64,000 nucleotides of DNA from an uncultured Clostridia bacterium (lineage in GTDB: Bacteria; Bacillota; Clostridia; Christensenellales; Borkfalkiaceae), in contig CASEDP010000004.1 of NCBI GenBank assembly GCA_949286835.1, positions 173,922 through 237,921 of the forward strand. The letters are read 5' to 3'. The stretch's first letter is position 1, and the number at the start of each line of letters is the position of its first letter. This document shows positions 46,054 through 54,253 of the stretch, one piece after another. A program made the position numbers and the translations under genes. The notes below the pieces were generated by a model. The model had not been told where the DNA came from. It worked only from the letters and a program-made list of their open reading frames with translations, and searched no databases.

Positions 46054-46308
46054 ATGACTATCACAGAAGCAGTGGCAACGAGATTGGGTGCCATATTAAA
46101 GCAACGCGGCATGAAGAAGAAGAATCTGTGCAGCCTGCCCGGAGTAAAGGCTCAGAGCATCAGCAACATCTTCAGAACGAAGAGTGTTGCCGGAATAAGT
46201 ATGACTACTCTTTACAGAATTTGTCATGCTCTGGATATGAGTATGTCGGAATTCCTCGACGATCCCGTATTCGATCAGATCGAAATTCCCGGCGAAAAAG
46301 ATATCTGA
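46054..46308 (+). CDS. Small XRE-family helix-turn-helix protein
   Basis: 84 residues from ATG 46054, with GGAG 12 bases and GAG 4 bases upstream. The HTH reads RLGAILKQRGMKKKNLCSLPGVKAQSISNIFRTKSVAGISMTTLYRICHALDMSMSEFLDD, the Cro/CI fold with the usual final helix. There is no second domain, so it is a stand-alone DNA-binding protein of unknown targets. No antitoxin partner is seen next to it. A strong terminator follows. Confidence 0.88.
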   Translation: MTITEAVATRLGAILKQRGMKKKNLCSLPGVKAQSISNIFRTKSVAGISMTTLYRICHALDMSMSEFLDDPVFDQIEIPGEKDI

Positions 46309-46322
46309 ATGAGACGTAATTT

Positions 46323-46356
46323 AAAAGGGCGCGCTTTTTTAAGCGCGCCCTTTTTT
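46323..46356 (+). terminator. Terminator of the XRE gene
   Basis: An 11-bp stem (aagggcgcgct / agcgcgccctt) with six T in the loop and six T after it. Confidence 0.92.
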
Positions 46357-47151
46357 CGTCTTTCAGCACTCTCTGCGGCAAAAAAGTCGGGCGACGTATC
46401 GCCGATTTTATGACTATATGTGAAAAAAGTCGGGCGTTTTATCTTGAAACGCGGAGTTATTATAATGATGTCGGGTCTGTTTGTCAAGCCGCGCGTCTGA
46501 AAGCACAGCGCCGCATAAACAAGGCAAAGGGGAGCGTCGGACTAATCTGAGGGTGAAGCGGAGGAGCGGGCGTCATACGTGCTCAGGCTTCACATTGCGC
46601 GGTCGGGCGCAGAGAGAAGGGAATAAGTACAAGGAGAAAAAATTTACTTCCGCCTGCGGGAGAAGCCGTATTTTGACAATGCCTTAAAAATGAGCATAAT
46701 AGCCCCTATCCCGCGCGCTTCGCGCTTTCCGGAGCTCTTTCCGAAAGCCCTTCTGCCGCGCGCCAAAGCGCAAGATATTGCGCTTGCAGGCTATTCATAT
46801 GCCGCCCGCAGAAATACATCCGGCATTGAGCTCTTCCGCTCGTAAACTCTGTCCGCGCGGATGCCCGCATTTTCCGCGCCGCGGGCGGCTGTATCTGCGC
46901 GCTACGGCTATCGCGCTGCAGCCTCCCCTCTTTAAACTTTTATTGCAGTCGGGCGTCTCCTTGCCGCCTGCATTTTTCGTATTTTTGTATCGCCGCTGCC
47001 TTAGCAATTGCGGTGAAATGTAAACAAAATTGTATCGCCTCGCCTGAAAGCGTAACTTTTTAGTTACATTGTCCGCATAAGGAAGTTATGCGTTTAAGAC
47101 GGGCAGGATATTTGCAGGCAAATTTCAAATTTCCGATAAAGCCGTCTTTCA
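46357..47151. other. 800-base gene-free region
   Basis: Contains a twice-repeated aaaaaagtcgggcg word (near 46380 and 46424) and GC-rich palindromic stretches (46705-46760, 46850-46925). A gtaacttttt/agttac hairpin lies near 47050. Short frames on both strands lack ribosome sites and look like chance. It may hold decayed genes. Confidence 0.45.
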
Positions 47152-47166
47152 ATGACTGATAAAAAA

Positions 47167-47188
47167 ACCCCTGCCGTGAACGGCAGGG
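47167..47188 (-). terminator. Terminator-like hairpin upstream of the membrane protein gene
   Basis: cccctgccg / cggcagggg with a tgaa loop, followed on the minus strand by six T. It points left although no leftward gene is nearby; it lies within the longest frame of the next gene and argues against the ATG at 47152. Confidence 0.55.
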
Positions 47189-47244
47189 GTAAATTTAAGA
47201 CCGAGCAGAATGCAGAGGCAGCAAAGTGCCTGAAGGGGCGCGGA

Positions 47245-47742
47245 GTGAGAATTGCGGCAATCATTTTGTCCTTGTTTTTTATTTTGGAAGCGTCTGTGGG
47301 AACGTTAAGCGGCGCAGGGGTTTTTATTGGTCAGCTCGCCAAGAGCGGAGGCACCAGCTTTGTAGGCGTTGTGGCGTTTGGGGTTATGTCGCTGTTTTTC
47401 TTTACGACTTTAATTATAGCACTCTGCAATGCAAAAGGATGTTTTTCTAAATTCAATGAAAAAACTACCATGGCCAGACTTAACCGCACAAGGCGTATGC
47501 ATATTGCGCTGATAGTAGGGACATTTCCTTTTGCAACGATGATTGTTGGCATCATATTCACTGTGCTCAATGCCGTTTCGTTGAGGAGTATAAAGGAGCT
47601 AAAAAACGGCGCTGCAAGCTATTGGAAGTCAAAGGGAGTTTCTGACAGCGAGATTAAGGGCAAACAGCTCGGCGAGTACTTTGTCAAACCAGATAAGTAC
47701 AGGGAGTTCCTGGCATATGAAAAGGCTAAGAATAAGAAATAA
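47245..47742 (+). CDS. Small membrane protein of unknown function
   Basis: 165 residues from GTG 47245, which has AAGGGG 6 bases upstream. The frame is open to ATG 47152, but that start lacks a ribosome site and the extension crosses a terminator-like hairpin. Three hydrophobic segments are present (about 3-27, 40-64, 88-112), then a polar tail of about 50 residues with Lys-rich ends (KSKGVSDSEIKGKQLGEYFVKPDKY). The family is unknown to me. A terminator follows after 6 bases. Confidence 0.65.
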   Translation: MRIAAIILSLFFILEASVGTLSGAGVFIGQLAKSGGTSFVGVVAFGVMSLFFFTTLIIALCNAKGCFSKFNEKTTMARLNRTRRMHIALIVGTFPFATMIVGIIFTVLNAVSLRSIKELKNGAASYWKSKGVSDSEIKGKQLGEYFVKPDKYREFLAYEKAKNKK

Positions 47743-47747
47743 TTAAA

Positions 47748-47789
47748 GAGCGTGCCCGACGGATGACCCGTCGGGCACGCTCTTGCTTT
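47748..47789 (+). terminator. Terminator between the membrane protein gene and pckG
   Basis: A 15-bp perfect stem (gagcgtgcccgacgg / ccgtcgggcacgctc) followed by ttgcttta. It may act in both directions. Confidence 0.85.
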
Positions 47790-47797
47790 AACAGAGA

Positions 47798-47826
47798 GCG
47801 GCGGCTTGAAATTTTCAAGCCGCCGC
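47798..47826 (-). terminator. Hairpin after pckG
   Basis: A 13-bp perfect stem (gcggcggcttgaa / ttcaagccgccgc) with a 3-base loop, 58 bases past the pckG stop. The T-run is poor on the minus strand. Confidence 0.55.
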
Positions 47827-47883
47827 CTGTCGTTAAGTTTTATTTACTGCCGCGAAAAAATGCGTCTTTGAAGTTCAGGCGAA

Positions 47884-49695
47884 TTACTTAGCGCAGTTCT
47901 TCTTGAGGGTCTCAAGGCACCCGATGAGTTCTGCGGGGATACGCGTCTTTATGGTGTTGGTGTAGTATCCTTCGATTTCCTCGGCTTCCTTAGCCCACTT
48001 CTTCTTGTCTACAACGAGAATTTCCTTGAGGTCGTCTATGCCGAACTTCTTGCCTGCGGAAATTTCGTAGTCGAGGTCGGTGATGTCGATGTCCTCTGCC
48101 TTGGGAACGTAGCCGATTGCCGTCTCCTCTGCGTCTACCGTGCCGTCGCAGCGCTTCAAAATCCACTCAAGCACTCTCATATTGTCGCCGAAGCCGGGCC
48201 ATATGAAGTTGCCCTCTTCGTCCTGGCGGAACCAGTTTACGTTGAAAATCTTCGGGGGGTTCTTTACGACCTTGCCCATATCTATCCAGTGCTGGAAATA
48301 GTCGCCCATATGATATCCCGTGAAGGGCTTCATTGCCATAGGATCGTGCCTCAGAACGCCCACCGCGCCGGTAGCCGCCGCAGTCGTCTCGGAGGACATT
48401 GCAGAGCCTACGAATACGCCGTGGTTCCAGTCTCTCGACTGATATACGAGGGGAGTGGTGCCCGCCCTTCTGCCGCCGAAGATGATTGCCGAAAGGGGAA
48501 CGCCTTCCTTGCTGTCAAAGCTGGGCGAAACGCAGGGGCAGTTCTGTGCGGGAGCGGTGAAGCGGGAGTTGGGGTGCGCCGCGCAGGTCGACTTGTCCTT
48601 CTTGTCGAACTTTGCGGGGTTCCAGGGCTTGCCCGTCCAGTCGATGCAGTGCTCGGGCAGGTTCTTGTTGAGACCCTCCCACCAGACCGTCATATCGTCG
48701 GTGTTGAGCGCAACGTTGGTGAAGATAGTGCCGCGCTTGGTTGCAGCCAGCGCGTTGGGGTTGGAGTGGTCGTTGGTGCCGGGTGCAACGCCGAAGAAGC
48801 CGTTTTCGGGGTTGACCGCCCAGAGCCTTCCGTCGCTGCCCACTCTTATCCAGGCGATGTCGTCGCCGACGCACTCAATCTTGTAGCCCTTCTCAAGGTA
48901 GTGCTTGGGGGGAATGAGCATTGCAAGGTTGGTCTTGCCGCAGGCGGAGGGGAATGCCGCAGCGACATACTTCTTTTCGCCGTTGGGGAAGGTAACGCCG
49001 AGGATGAGCATATGCTCTGCCATCCAGCCCTCGTTCTTGCCGAGGTAGGAGGCAATGCGGAGCGCGAAACACTTCTTGCCGAGCAGTACGTTGCCGCCGT
49101 ATGCAGAGTTGACGGAGATAATCGTGTTGTCCTCGGGGAAGTGCATAATGTATCTGTTTTCAGCCTCTACGTTGCACTTTGCGTGGAAGCCCTTTATGAA
49201 GTCGCCGTCCTTGCCGATAGCTTCGAGCACGTTCTTGCCGACCCTCGTCATAATGCACATATTGAGAACGACGTAGATGCTGTCGGTGACCTCTATGCCG
49301 TATCTTGCAAAGTCACTGCCTACGACGCCCATAGAATAGGGAATGACGTACATCGTCCTGCCCTTCATAGAGCCCCTTGCAATTTCAGAGCAGAGCTCAT
49401 ATGCCTGTTTGGGGTCCATCCAGTAGTTGATGGGACCTGCGTCTTCCTTGTTCTTGGTGCAGATGAAGGTTCTGTCTTCAACTCTTGCAACGTCGTTTAC
49501 CTTTGTTCTGTGAAGGTAGCAGTCGGGGAGAAGGGACTGGTTGAGCTTGATGAGCTCGCCGCTGGTTACGGCCTCTTTTCTCAGCTCGTCAATCTGCGTC
49601 TGAGAGCCGTCAATCCATACAATCTTGTCGGGGCAGGCAAGCGCCGCGCTCTGGTCGACAAAATCAAGGACTTTCTGATTTTTGGTAAGTGCCAT
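47884..49695 (-). CDS. pckG: Phosphoenolpyruvate carboxykinase (GTP)
   Basis: 603 residues from ATG 49695, with AAGGAG 7 bases upstream; the frame runs on to 49881 without a start signal. It is the GTP type: the P-loop is AAFPSACGKTNLAML, with ECVGDDIAWI for the second metal/nucleotide site, RYGIEVTDSIYVVLNM, and GVPLSAIIFGGRRAGTTPLVYQ near the C-terminal third. It interconverts oxaloacetate and PEP with GTP/GDP. In fermenting clostridia it often runs toward oxaloacetate. It points toward the origin, unlike its neighbours. Confidence 0.95.
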   Translation of the reverse strand: MALTKNQKVLDFVDQSAALACPDKIVWIDGSQTQIDELRKEAVTSGELIKLNQSLLPDCYLHRTKVNDVARVEDRTFICTKNKEDAGPINYWMDPKQAYELCSEIARGSMKGRTMYVIPYSMGVVGSDFARYGIEVTDSIYVVLNMCIMTRVGKNVLEAIGKDGDFIKGFHAKCNVEAENRYIMHFPEDNTIISVNSAYGGNVLLGKKCFALRIASYLGKNEGWMAEHMLILGVTFPNGEKKYVAAAFPSACGKTNLAMLIPPKHYLEKGYKIECVGDDIAWIRVGSDGRLWAVNPENGFFGVAPGTNDHSNPNALAATKRGTIFTNVALNTDDMTVWWEGLNKNLPEHCIDWTGKPWNPAKFDKKDKSTCAAHPNSRFTAPAQNCPCVSPSFDSKEGVPLSAIIFGGRRAGTTPLVYQSRDWNHGVFVGSAMSSETTAAATGAVGVLRHDPMAMKPFTGYHMGDYFQHWIDMGKVVKNPPKIFNVNWFRQDEEGNFIWPGFGDNMRVLEWILKRCDGTVDAEETAIGYVPKAEDIDITDLDYEISAGKKFGIDDLKEILVVDKKKWAKEAEEIEGYYTNTIKTRIPAELIGCLETLKKNCAK

Positions 49696-49954
49696 AATTG
49701 TATCTCCTTGTAAAGATTTAATCGTGTTTATGCGGCTAAAAATTATAAAAGCAATTTTTAAGTCATTATATATTGTATCAAAAAGCCGACGAAATTGCAA
49801 ATGAATTATGTGCAAAGTGAGATAAAAATACACGCCTGCCCCGCGGCTGGGCGAAAATGACAAAATAAATGCAAAAAACACATATTATGCGCGGCATAAC
49901 GCGCACGCGGGCAATATAATAGAAGAGAGAAAAGATATTTTAAGGGGTGGCGCT

Positions 49955-51028
49955 TTGTTAGGATACATAAAAAAGATAGCCGTGATAAAACAACTGAAGG
50001 GCGGTTTTTCGGCGGACGGAGGGGCGCTTTCAGGCATCGTCAAGGCGGAGACGTACGCCGGCTTTCTAAAGGTCGACGCCTCGCTTTTGAACTTTGCCCC
50101 GCTCAGCGAGGGGCGTTATCTTCTGGGCATAACCGACGGCGAAAACCGCGTGCTCTTCGAGGGGTGCTCCTTCGAGGTGGAAACGCCGTTCGACCTTACT
50201 TTCGGCTTCGCGGCGATAGTCTCATTCTGCGTCAACGGCACCATAAGTCCCGTCGCCAGCGCGGTCAGCGGGCAGATGGCGCACGCCCTGCCCTCTTTAA
50301 AGAGCCATATGGAGAGGGAGGAGCTGGCAAAGTCGAAAGAGAGGGGAACGGTGAAGACGGCTGAAAAAGCAACAAAGCCGTCGGCGGACGTCGGCGAAAA
50401 TAATCCGTACGACGACGAGGCAATTGCGGAGGACAACTATTATGAATATAAATCTGATGAGGACGGCGACGCTGTATGCGCGCCTTGCGGCGAAGAAGAG
50501 GACGGGGGTGCAACTTGCAAGGATGAGACGGGTGCGCGCCCTGTCGATGGCGATGAAGAGCCGCTCGGCGGGCGCGGCGCAGAGGACGGACGGCGCGTCG
50601 ATGACGGCGGTTGCGGCGGAGTGGCTGACGCGGGCAAAGCAGACTGCGCCGAAACGGAAAATACTCGCGGCGGCGAAGAACAGACCCGAAGAATAGAGTT
50701 TGCGGACGGCGATTTCTATTCGCGTATGGAAGGAGAGATAGAGACTATTTTCTCGCGCTATCCGCCGGAGGAACGGCTGATGAAGGCGATGAGCGGCAGC
50801 CGCTGGGCAAAGATAGGGTATGGCGAGGGCAAATACTACGTGTTCGGCGTGCTGTACAGCGACGGCGAGGCGGCGTATGTGTGCTACGGAGTGCCCTCTT
50901 CGGACGGAACGCACCCGCCCGAAAGTCTTTCGGGCTATGCCACCTATATGCCCGTGGAGGACGGCGGGTTCTGGATTATGTATCAGGACGCAAAGACGGG
51001 GGTGTCGATCAGAATAAACGTTTCGTAA
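49955..51028 (+). CDS. Uncharacterised protein with a long acidic disordered middle
   Basis: 357 residues from TTG 49955, after AAGGGGTGG. Residues 1-100 form a conserved-looking domain (KGGFSADGGALSGIVKAETYAGFLKVDASLLNFAPL...YLLGI). Residues about 125-250 are low-complexity, rich in Asp, Glu and Gly and with scattered Cys. Residues about 255-357 form a second globular domain (FYSRMEGEIETIFSRYPPEERL, WAKIGYGEGKYYVFGVLYSDG, YVCYGVPSSDGTHPP, GFWIMYQDAKTG). No membrane segment. The two-domain shape recurs in clostridial hypothetical proteins as I recall, without known function. Confidence 0.7.
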   Translation: MLGYIKKIAVIKQLKGGFSADGGALSGIVKAETYAGFLKVDASLLNFAPLSEGRYLLGITDGENRVLFEGCSFEVETPFDLTFGFAAIVSFCVNGTISPVASAVSGQMAHALPSLKSHMEREELAKSKERGTVKTAEKATKPSADVGENNPYDDEAIAEDNYYEYKSDEDGDAVCAPCGEEEDGGATCKDETGARPVDGDEEPLGGRGAEDGRRVDDGGCGGVADAGKADCAETENTRGGEEQTRRIEFADGDFYSRMEGEIETIFSRYPPEERLMKAMSGSRWAKIGYGEGKYYVFGVLYSDGEAAYVCYGVPSSDGTHPPESLSGYATYMPVEDGGFWIMYQDAKTGVSIRINVS

Positions 51029-51058
51029 ATTTTGTCGCTTGGTGACAGCGACAAAATT
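51028..51058 (+). terminator. Hairpin at the end of the acidic protein gene
   Basis: aattttgtcgct (51028-51039) pairs with agcgacaaaatt (51047-51058). It begins at the last base of the stop codon. No T-run follows beyond the stem, so termination is uncertain. Confidence 0.5.
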
Positions 51059-51534
51059 GCACGAGTTTGAGCGGCTCTTTCTCGCAAGGCGCAATGGCAA
51101 CGCCTTGCTCGGTCACCGTCCGACACGACCTGCCGAGCGGAGCGTGAGGCGTCGCGGAGCCGACCAACGAGGCACGAGGCGACGAGCGGCACAATTCATA
51201 GGACAGTGGACACCCACTGTCCGTGTGACGCGGAGAGACCGCGACCTGCCGAGCGGAGCGTGAGGCGTCGCGGAGCCGACCAACGAGGCACGAGGCGACG
51301 AGCGACGCATTTCATAGGACAGTGGTCACCCACTGTCCGTGCGGCGCGGAGAGACCGCGACCTGCCGAGCGGAGCGTGAGGCGTCGCGGAGCCGACCAAC
51401 GAGGCACGAGGCGACCGCTGGCGCAGACATAGTCTGCTTTCGCCCGATATTACCTAAGAAACAGCCGTTATAGACCATAATTGCGCCGCTTATTATTTTA
51501 GAAAGTGCCGGTGCGAAAGTGCAAGGTTACGCGG
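51059..51534. other. Intergenic region dominated by a tandem repeat
   Basis: About 475 bases with no gene; 51129-51418 is the 116-bp tandem repeat. Open frames crossing it on both strands repeat the same peptide words in each unit, showing that they follow the repeat and are not selected proteins. Confidence 0.6.
51129..51418. repeat. 116-bp tandem repeat, about 2.5 copies
   Basis: Units begin with cctgccgagcggagcgtgag at 51129, 51245 and 51361; the third is cut after about 55 bases. Each full unit holds a 22-base hairpin (ggacagtgg.cacccactgtcc at 51201-51222 and 51317-51338). Copies are almost identical, differing at a few bases around the hairpin. It is not CRISPR-like since there are no unique spacers. 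Confidence 0.9.
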
Positions 51535-51738
51535 CTATCTTCTGCGACGGAAAAATACGGCGAGATAATAGATTGTAAAGAGCGCCGAGACGAGACATAT
51601 TCCCAGAAAACTTCTCACGGCGATATCGTTGCCGAACAACATAAAGCGCAGAAGGTCAAAGCCTGAAAAGGCAAATACACCCCCGCATATGCCCAGGATA
51701 ACCAGGTTAAACGAACACAATAAAAAGGAAAAGCGCAT
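51535..51738 (-). CDS. DUF378-like small membrane protein
   Basis: Up to 67 residues. Two hydrophobic segments around a GFDLLRF motif (NLVILGICGGVFAFSGFDLLRFMLFG...LVSALFTIYYLAVFF) resemble DUF378, where the motif is usually GLFGFDLV. The longest start (ATG 51738) lies inside the stem of a hairpin that looks like the terminator of the gene upstream, and no ribosome site precedes it. The true start may be TTG 51720, also without a good site. Function unknown. Confidence 0.5.
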   Translation of the reverse strand: MRFSFLLCSFNLVILGICGGVFAFSGFDLLRFMLFGNDIAVRSFLGICLVSALFTIYYLAVFFRRRR

Positions 51739-51758
51739 ACAGAAAGTATGCGCCTTTT
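51729..51758 (-). terminator. Terminator of the small gene at 51867
   Basis: aaggcgcatac / gtatgcgcttt stem (core gcgcatac 51733-51740 with gtatgcgc 51746-51753), then TTTTCCTTTTTATT on the minus strand. Confidence 0.7.
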
Positions 51759-51866
51759 ATGTTTGGTTTATGCCGCGGGTTGCCTGCGTATTCCCGATTT
51801 TGCCCTCTCTTCAGAATTCCCGCCGCCCGATATCGTTCTGCCGCGGGTTGCGCCGCGTTATGGCAA

Positions 51867-52130
51867 TCAGCGTACGACGATATTTTCGAGCACCAGCCTG
51901 TCAAAGTCTACGCCCTCGGCGAAGTCGCGCTTTACAAAGTGGACGGTGTTGAACTTGGCATAGTTGAAGATGTGCGTCTTTAAGAGCACGGGCGTGCAGA
52001 TATCCAGCCCCTCGCAGATGTCCGCAAGATAGCTGAAAAATTTGGAGTAGGAGAACTTGTCCTCCCGCTCGTAGGTAAGCTGATTTACAATTTTTCCGTC
52101 TTTTATGACCTTCGCCCAAATTCTGAACAT
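51867..52130 (-). CDS. Small conserved-looking cytoplasmic protein, unknown function
   Basis: 87 residues (MFRIWAKVIKDGKIVNQLTYERED...). Beta-strand and helix spacing looks like a compact alpha/beta fold; Tyr, Phe and Cys are frequent in SYSKFFSYLADICEGLDICTPVLLKTH. The family is not certain to me, though the opening resembles short clostridial proteins of no known role. No strong ribosome site. It is divergent from the Lrp gene, whose promoter lies in the 218-base gap. Confidence 0.6.
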   Translation of the reverse strand: MFRIWAKVIKDGKIVNQLTYEREDKFSYSKFFSYLADICEGLDICTPVLLKTHIFNYAKFNTVHFVKRDFAEGVDFDRLVLENIVVR

Positions 52131-52183
52131 ATAAAGATTTTACTAAATTGCGTGGCAAAAGTAAACGGATTTGCCGCATAATA

Positions 52184-52212
52184 TTGACATAAAGGGTCAA
52201 AAGAGGTAAAAT
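52184..52212 (+). promoter_or_regulatory. Promoter of the Lrp-aminotransferase operon
   Basis: TTGACA (52184-52189), 17 bases, TAAAAT (52207-52212): one change from the sigma-A consensus. The leader is about 130 bases, GC-rich in its second half (ccgtcgcaggcggcgccgcgg), so it may be structured. Confidence 0.75.
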
Positions 52213-52348
52213 AATTAAAATATATAAGCCGCAGTCAGACTGCACGGCGACGGGAAAGAACCTAAAACGGCGCGAAACGCCCCGCACTTTTCCGCCGTCG
52301 CAGGCGGCGCCGCGGCAGATTAAAAATCAACTTCGGAGAGGTAAGCAT

Positions 52349-52840
52349 ATGAAGGGTATTGAAAAGGACGTCCTCGCGCTGTTGCAGGACGACAGCCGTA
52401 TTTCCCCCGAAAGATTTGCGTCGATGCTCGGCGTGACTAAGGAAGAGGCGGCGGCGACCGTAAAGGAACTCGAAGAGAGCGGGGCGATTGTCAAGTACAC
52501 CGCGATAGTTAACGGCGATATGACCGACGAAGAGACGGTAGAGGCGCTCATCGAAGTCAAGGTCACGCCCCAGCGCGGCGCGGGCTTCGACGCCATCGCG
52601 CAGGAGATTGCCGAACACGACGAGGTCAAAAACCTCTATCTTATGAGCGGCGGCTATGACCTTGCTGTCATCGTCGAGTGCAAGAGCTTAAAGAGCGTTT
52701 CGCGCTTTGTCTCCGAGAGGATTTCCACATACGACACCGTGCTGTCCACCGCGACGCACTTCATACTCAAAAAATACAAGGTGGAGGGCGCACTGATGAA
52801 AAAGGGGGAGGCTATCGACCGTATTTCCGTGCAGCCGTAA
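52349..52840 (+). CDS. Lrp/AsnC-family regulator
   Basis: 163 residues. The N-terminal HTH (KDVLALLQDDSRISPERFASMLGVTKEEAAATVKELEESGAIVKYTAIV) is followed by an RAM domain (VEALIEVKVTPQ..., YLMSGGYDLAVIVECKSLKSVSRFV, STATHFILKKYKVEG). GGAGAGG lies about 8 bases upstream. It likely senses an amino acid and regulates the aminotransferase gene that follows 4 bases later, a pairing common in Firmicutes (AlaR/AlaT-like). The ligand is not shown. Confidence 0.92.
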   Translation: MKGIEKDVLALLQDDSRISPERFASMLGVTKEEAAATVKELEESGAIVKYTAIVNGDMTDEETVEALIEVKVTPQRGAGFDAIAQEIAEHDEVKNLYLMSGGYDLAVIVECKSLKSVSRFVSERISTYDTVLSTATHFILKKYKVEGALMKKGEAIDRISVQP

Positions 52841-52844
52841 TGAT

Positions 52845-54017
52845 ATGAGAAGTTTTGTAAACAGCCGCGCCGCTTCGCTCAAGCCGAGCGGCATAAGAAA
52901 GTTTTTCGATATCGTGCAGGAGATGGACGACGCAATCTCCCTCGGCGTGGGCGAGCCCGATTTCATAACGCCGTGGTACATACGCGACGCCGCAGTCCGC
53001 TCGATAAAGAAGGGTCTTACGCAGTATACGGGCAACAGGGGTCTGCCCGAACTCAGGGAGAATATCTGCAGGTATATGCAGGAGAGGTTCGGCATTCCCT
53101 GCACGCCCGAGCATACGCTTGTCACCGTCGGCGCCAGCGAGGCGATAGACCTTGCCCTCCGCGCAATCTGCGAAGAGGGGGACGAAATTCTCGTGCCCCA
53201 GCCCTGCTATGTCAGCTATCAGCCCAGCGTAATTTTGGCGGGCGGCACCCCCGTAGAGGTGGAGTGCACCTTCGACAACCAGTTTATACTGACGCCCGAA
53301 CGAATAGAAAAGGTCATTACGCCCAGGACTAAGGCGATAATCGTAGCATACCCCAATAACCCCACGGGCGCGATTATGACGAGGGAGCAGTTAGAGGCGA
53401 TTATTCCCGTCATAGAAAAGCACGACTTACTGGTAATTTCAGACGAAATCTATGCCGACCTCACCTATGCGGGCAACCACGTCTCCATAGCTTCGCTGGG
53501 CAATATGTCCGCACGAACGGTGGTAATAAACGGCTTTTCCAAGGCGTTTGCGATGACGGGCTGGAGAGTGGGATTTGTCTGCGCTCCTCCCGAAATAGAC
53601 GACGCTATGTTCAAGATACATCAGTACGGAATAATGTGCGCGCCGAGGGTCAGCCAGCACGCCGCCAACGCCGCCTTAAAAGAGGGGTTTCTGGACGGGT
53701 TCGCCGTAGTGGAGGAGATGAGGGACGAATATGCAAGGCGCGGAAGATACCTCGTCAACGCGTTCAACTCTATGGGGCTGGACTGCTTTATGCCGAGGGG
53801 CGCGTTCTATGCTTTTCCCTCTGTCGAAAAGACGGGACTGGACGGCGAGCAGTTCGCAAACGCCCTCTTGAGGGAAAAAAAGGTTGCCGTCGTGCCCGGC
53901 TCCGCGTTCGGCGACGCGGGCAAAAACCACGTCCGCTGTTCGTACGCGACGAGCGCGAAGCTTTTGACCGTAGCAATAGAGCGAATGGGCGAATTTATCG
54001 CTTCGCTCAAGAAATAG
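52845..54017 (+). CDS. Class I/II pyridoxal-phosphate aminotransferase
   Basis: 390 residues. Fold type I features: LGVGEPDF and YTGNRGLPELR near the N-terminus, YPNNPTGAIM, the cofactor-phenol Asp in VISDEIYADL, the Schiff-base Lys K233 in NGFSKAFAMTGWRVGF, and the substrate Arg near the C-terminus (NHVRCSYA). It belongs to the PatA/YugH group, which transaminates aspartate, alanine or aromatic amino acids. It is in an operon with the Lrp regulator. Exact substrate cannot be read from sequence. Confidence 0.93.
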   Translation: MRSFVNSRAASLKPSGIRKFFDIVQEMDDAISLGVGEPDFITPWYIRDAAVRSIKKGLTQYTGNRGLPELRENICRYMQERFGIPCTPEHTLVTVGASEAIDLALRAICEEGDEILVPQPCYVSYQPSVILAGGTPVEVECTFDNQFILTPERIEKVITPRTKAIIVAYPNNPTGAIMTREQLEAIIPVIEKHDLLVISDEIYADLTYAGNHVSIASLGNMSARTVVINGFSKAFAMTGWRVGFVCAPPEIDDAMFKIHQYGIMCAPRVSQHAANAALKEGFLDGFAVVEEMRDEYARRGRYLVNAFNSMGLDCFMPRGAFYAFPSVEKTGLDGEQFANALLREKKVAVVPGSAFGDAGKNHVRCSYATSAKLLTVAIERMGEFIASLKK

Positions 54018-54061
54018 CGGGGCAAAAATTGCGTTACGGTGTTAAAAAACAACATAAAATG

Positions 54062-54094
54062 TGCCGCGGCGGAACTTTTCCGCCGCGGCATTTG
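54062..54094 (+). terminator. Terminator of the Lrp-aminotransferase operon
   Basis: A 13-bp perfect stem (tgccgcggcggaa / ttccgccgcggca) with a 3-base loop, then tttgcgcattt. Confidence 0.75.
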
Positions 54095-54130
54095 CGCATT
54101 TAAAAAATACCGCCTTTAAAGGGTTTATAT

Positions 54131-54159
54131 TTGACAAGGCGGAGAAAAATATATATAAT
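54131..54159 (+). promoter_or_regulatory. Consensus sigma-A promoter of greA
   Basis: TTGACA (54131-54136), 17 bases, TATAAT (54154-54159): a perfect match in both boxes. A tgtcgg/ccgaca hairpin (about 54165-54186) lies at the start of the leader. Confidence 0.88.
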
Positions 54160-54253
54160 AGTGTTTGTCGGTATATATTGCCGACATATTTAAGTAAAAG
54201 GGTATAAAGCGCGCAAAAAGATAAAAGGGCGCGGAAAAAGAGGTATAAAAACA

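Noticed and set aside
46054..46308. Toxin-antitoxin module around the XRE protein
   Set aside because: No partner gene next to it; the gene is flanked by a gene-free stretch and its own terminator.
46778..47023. Overlapping frames on both strands in GC-rich palindromic DNA
   Set aside because: Both strands open because of composition; no start signals or family resemblance.
47884..49713. 474-codon plus-strand frame across pckG
   Set aside because: Antisense shadow of PEP carboxykinase.
51039..51399. Open frames across the 116-bp repeat (both strands)
   Set aside because: Peptide repeats follow the DNA repeat exactly; no ribosome sites.
51129..51418. Possible CRISPR array
   Set aside because: Units of 116 bp abut each other with no unique spacers and no cas genes nearby.
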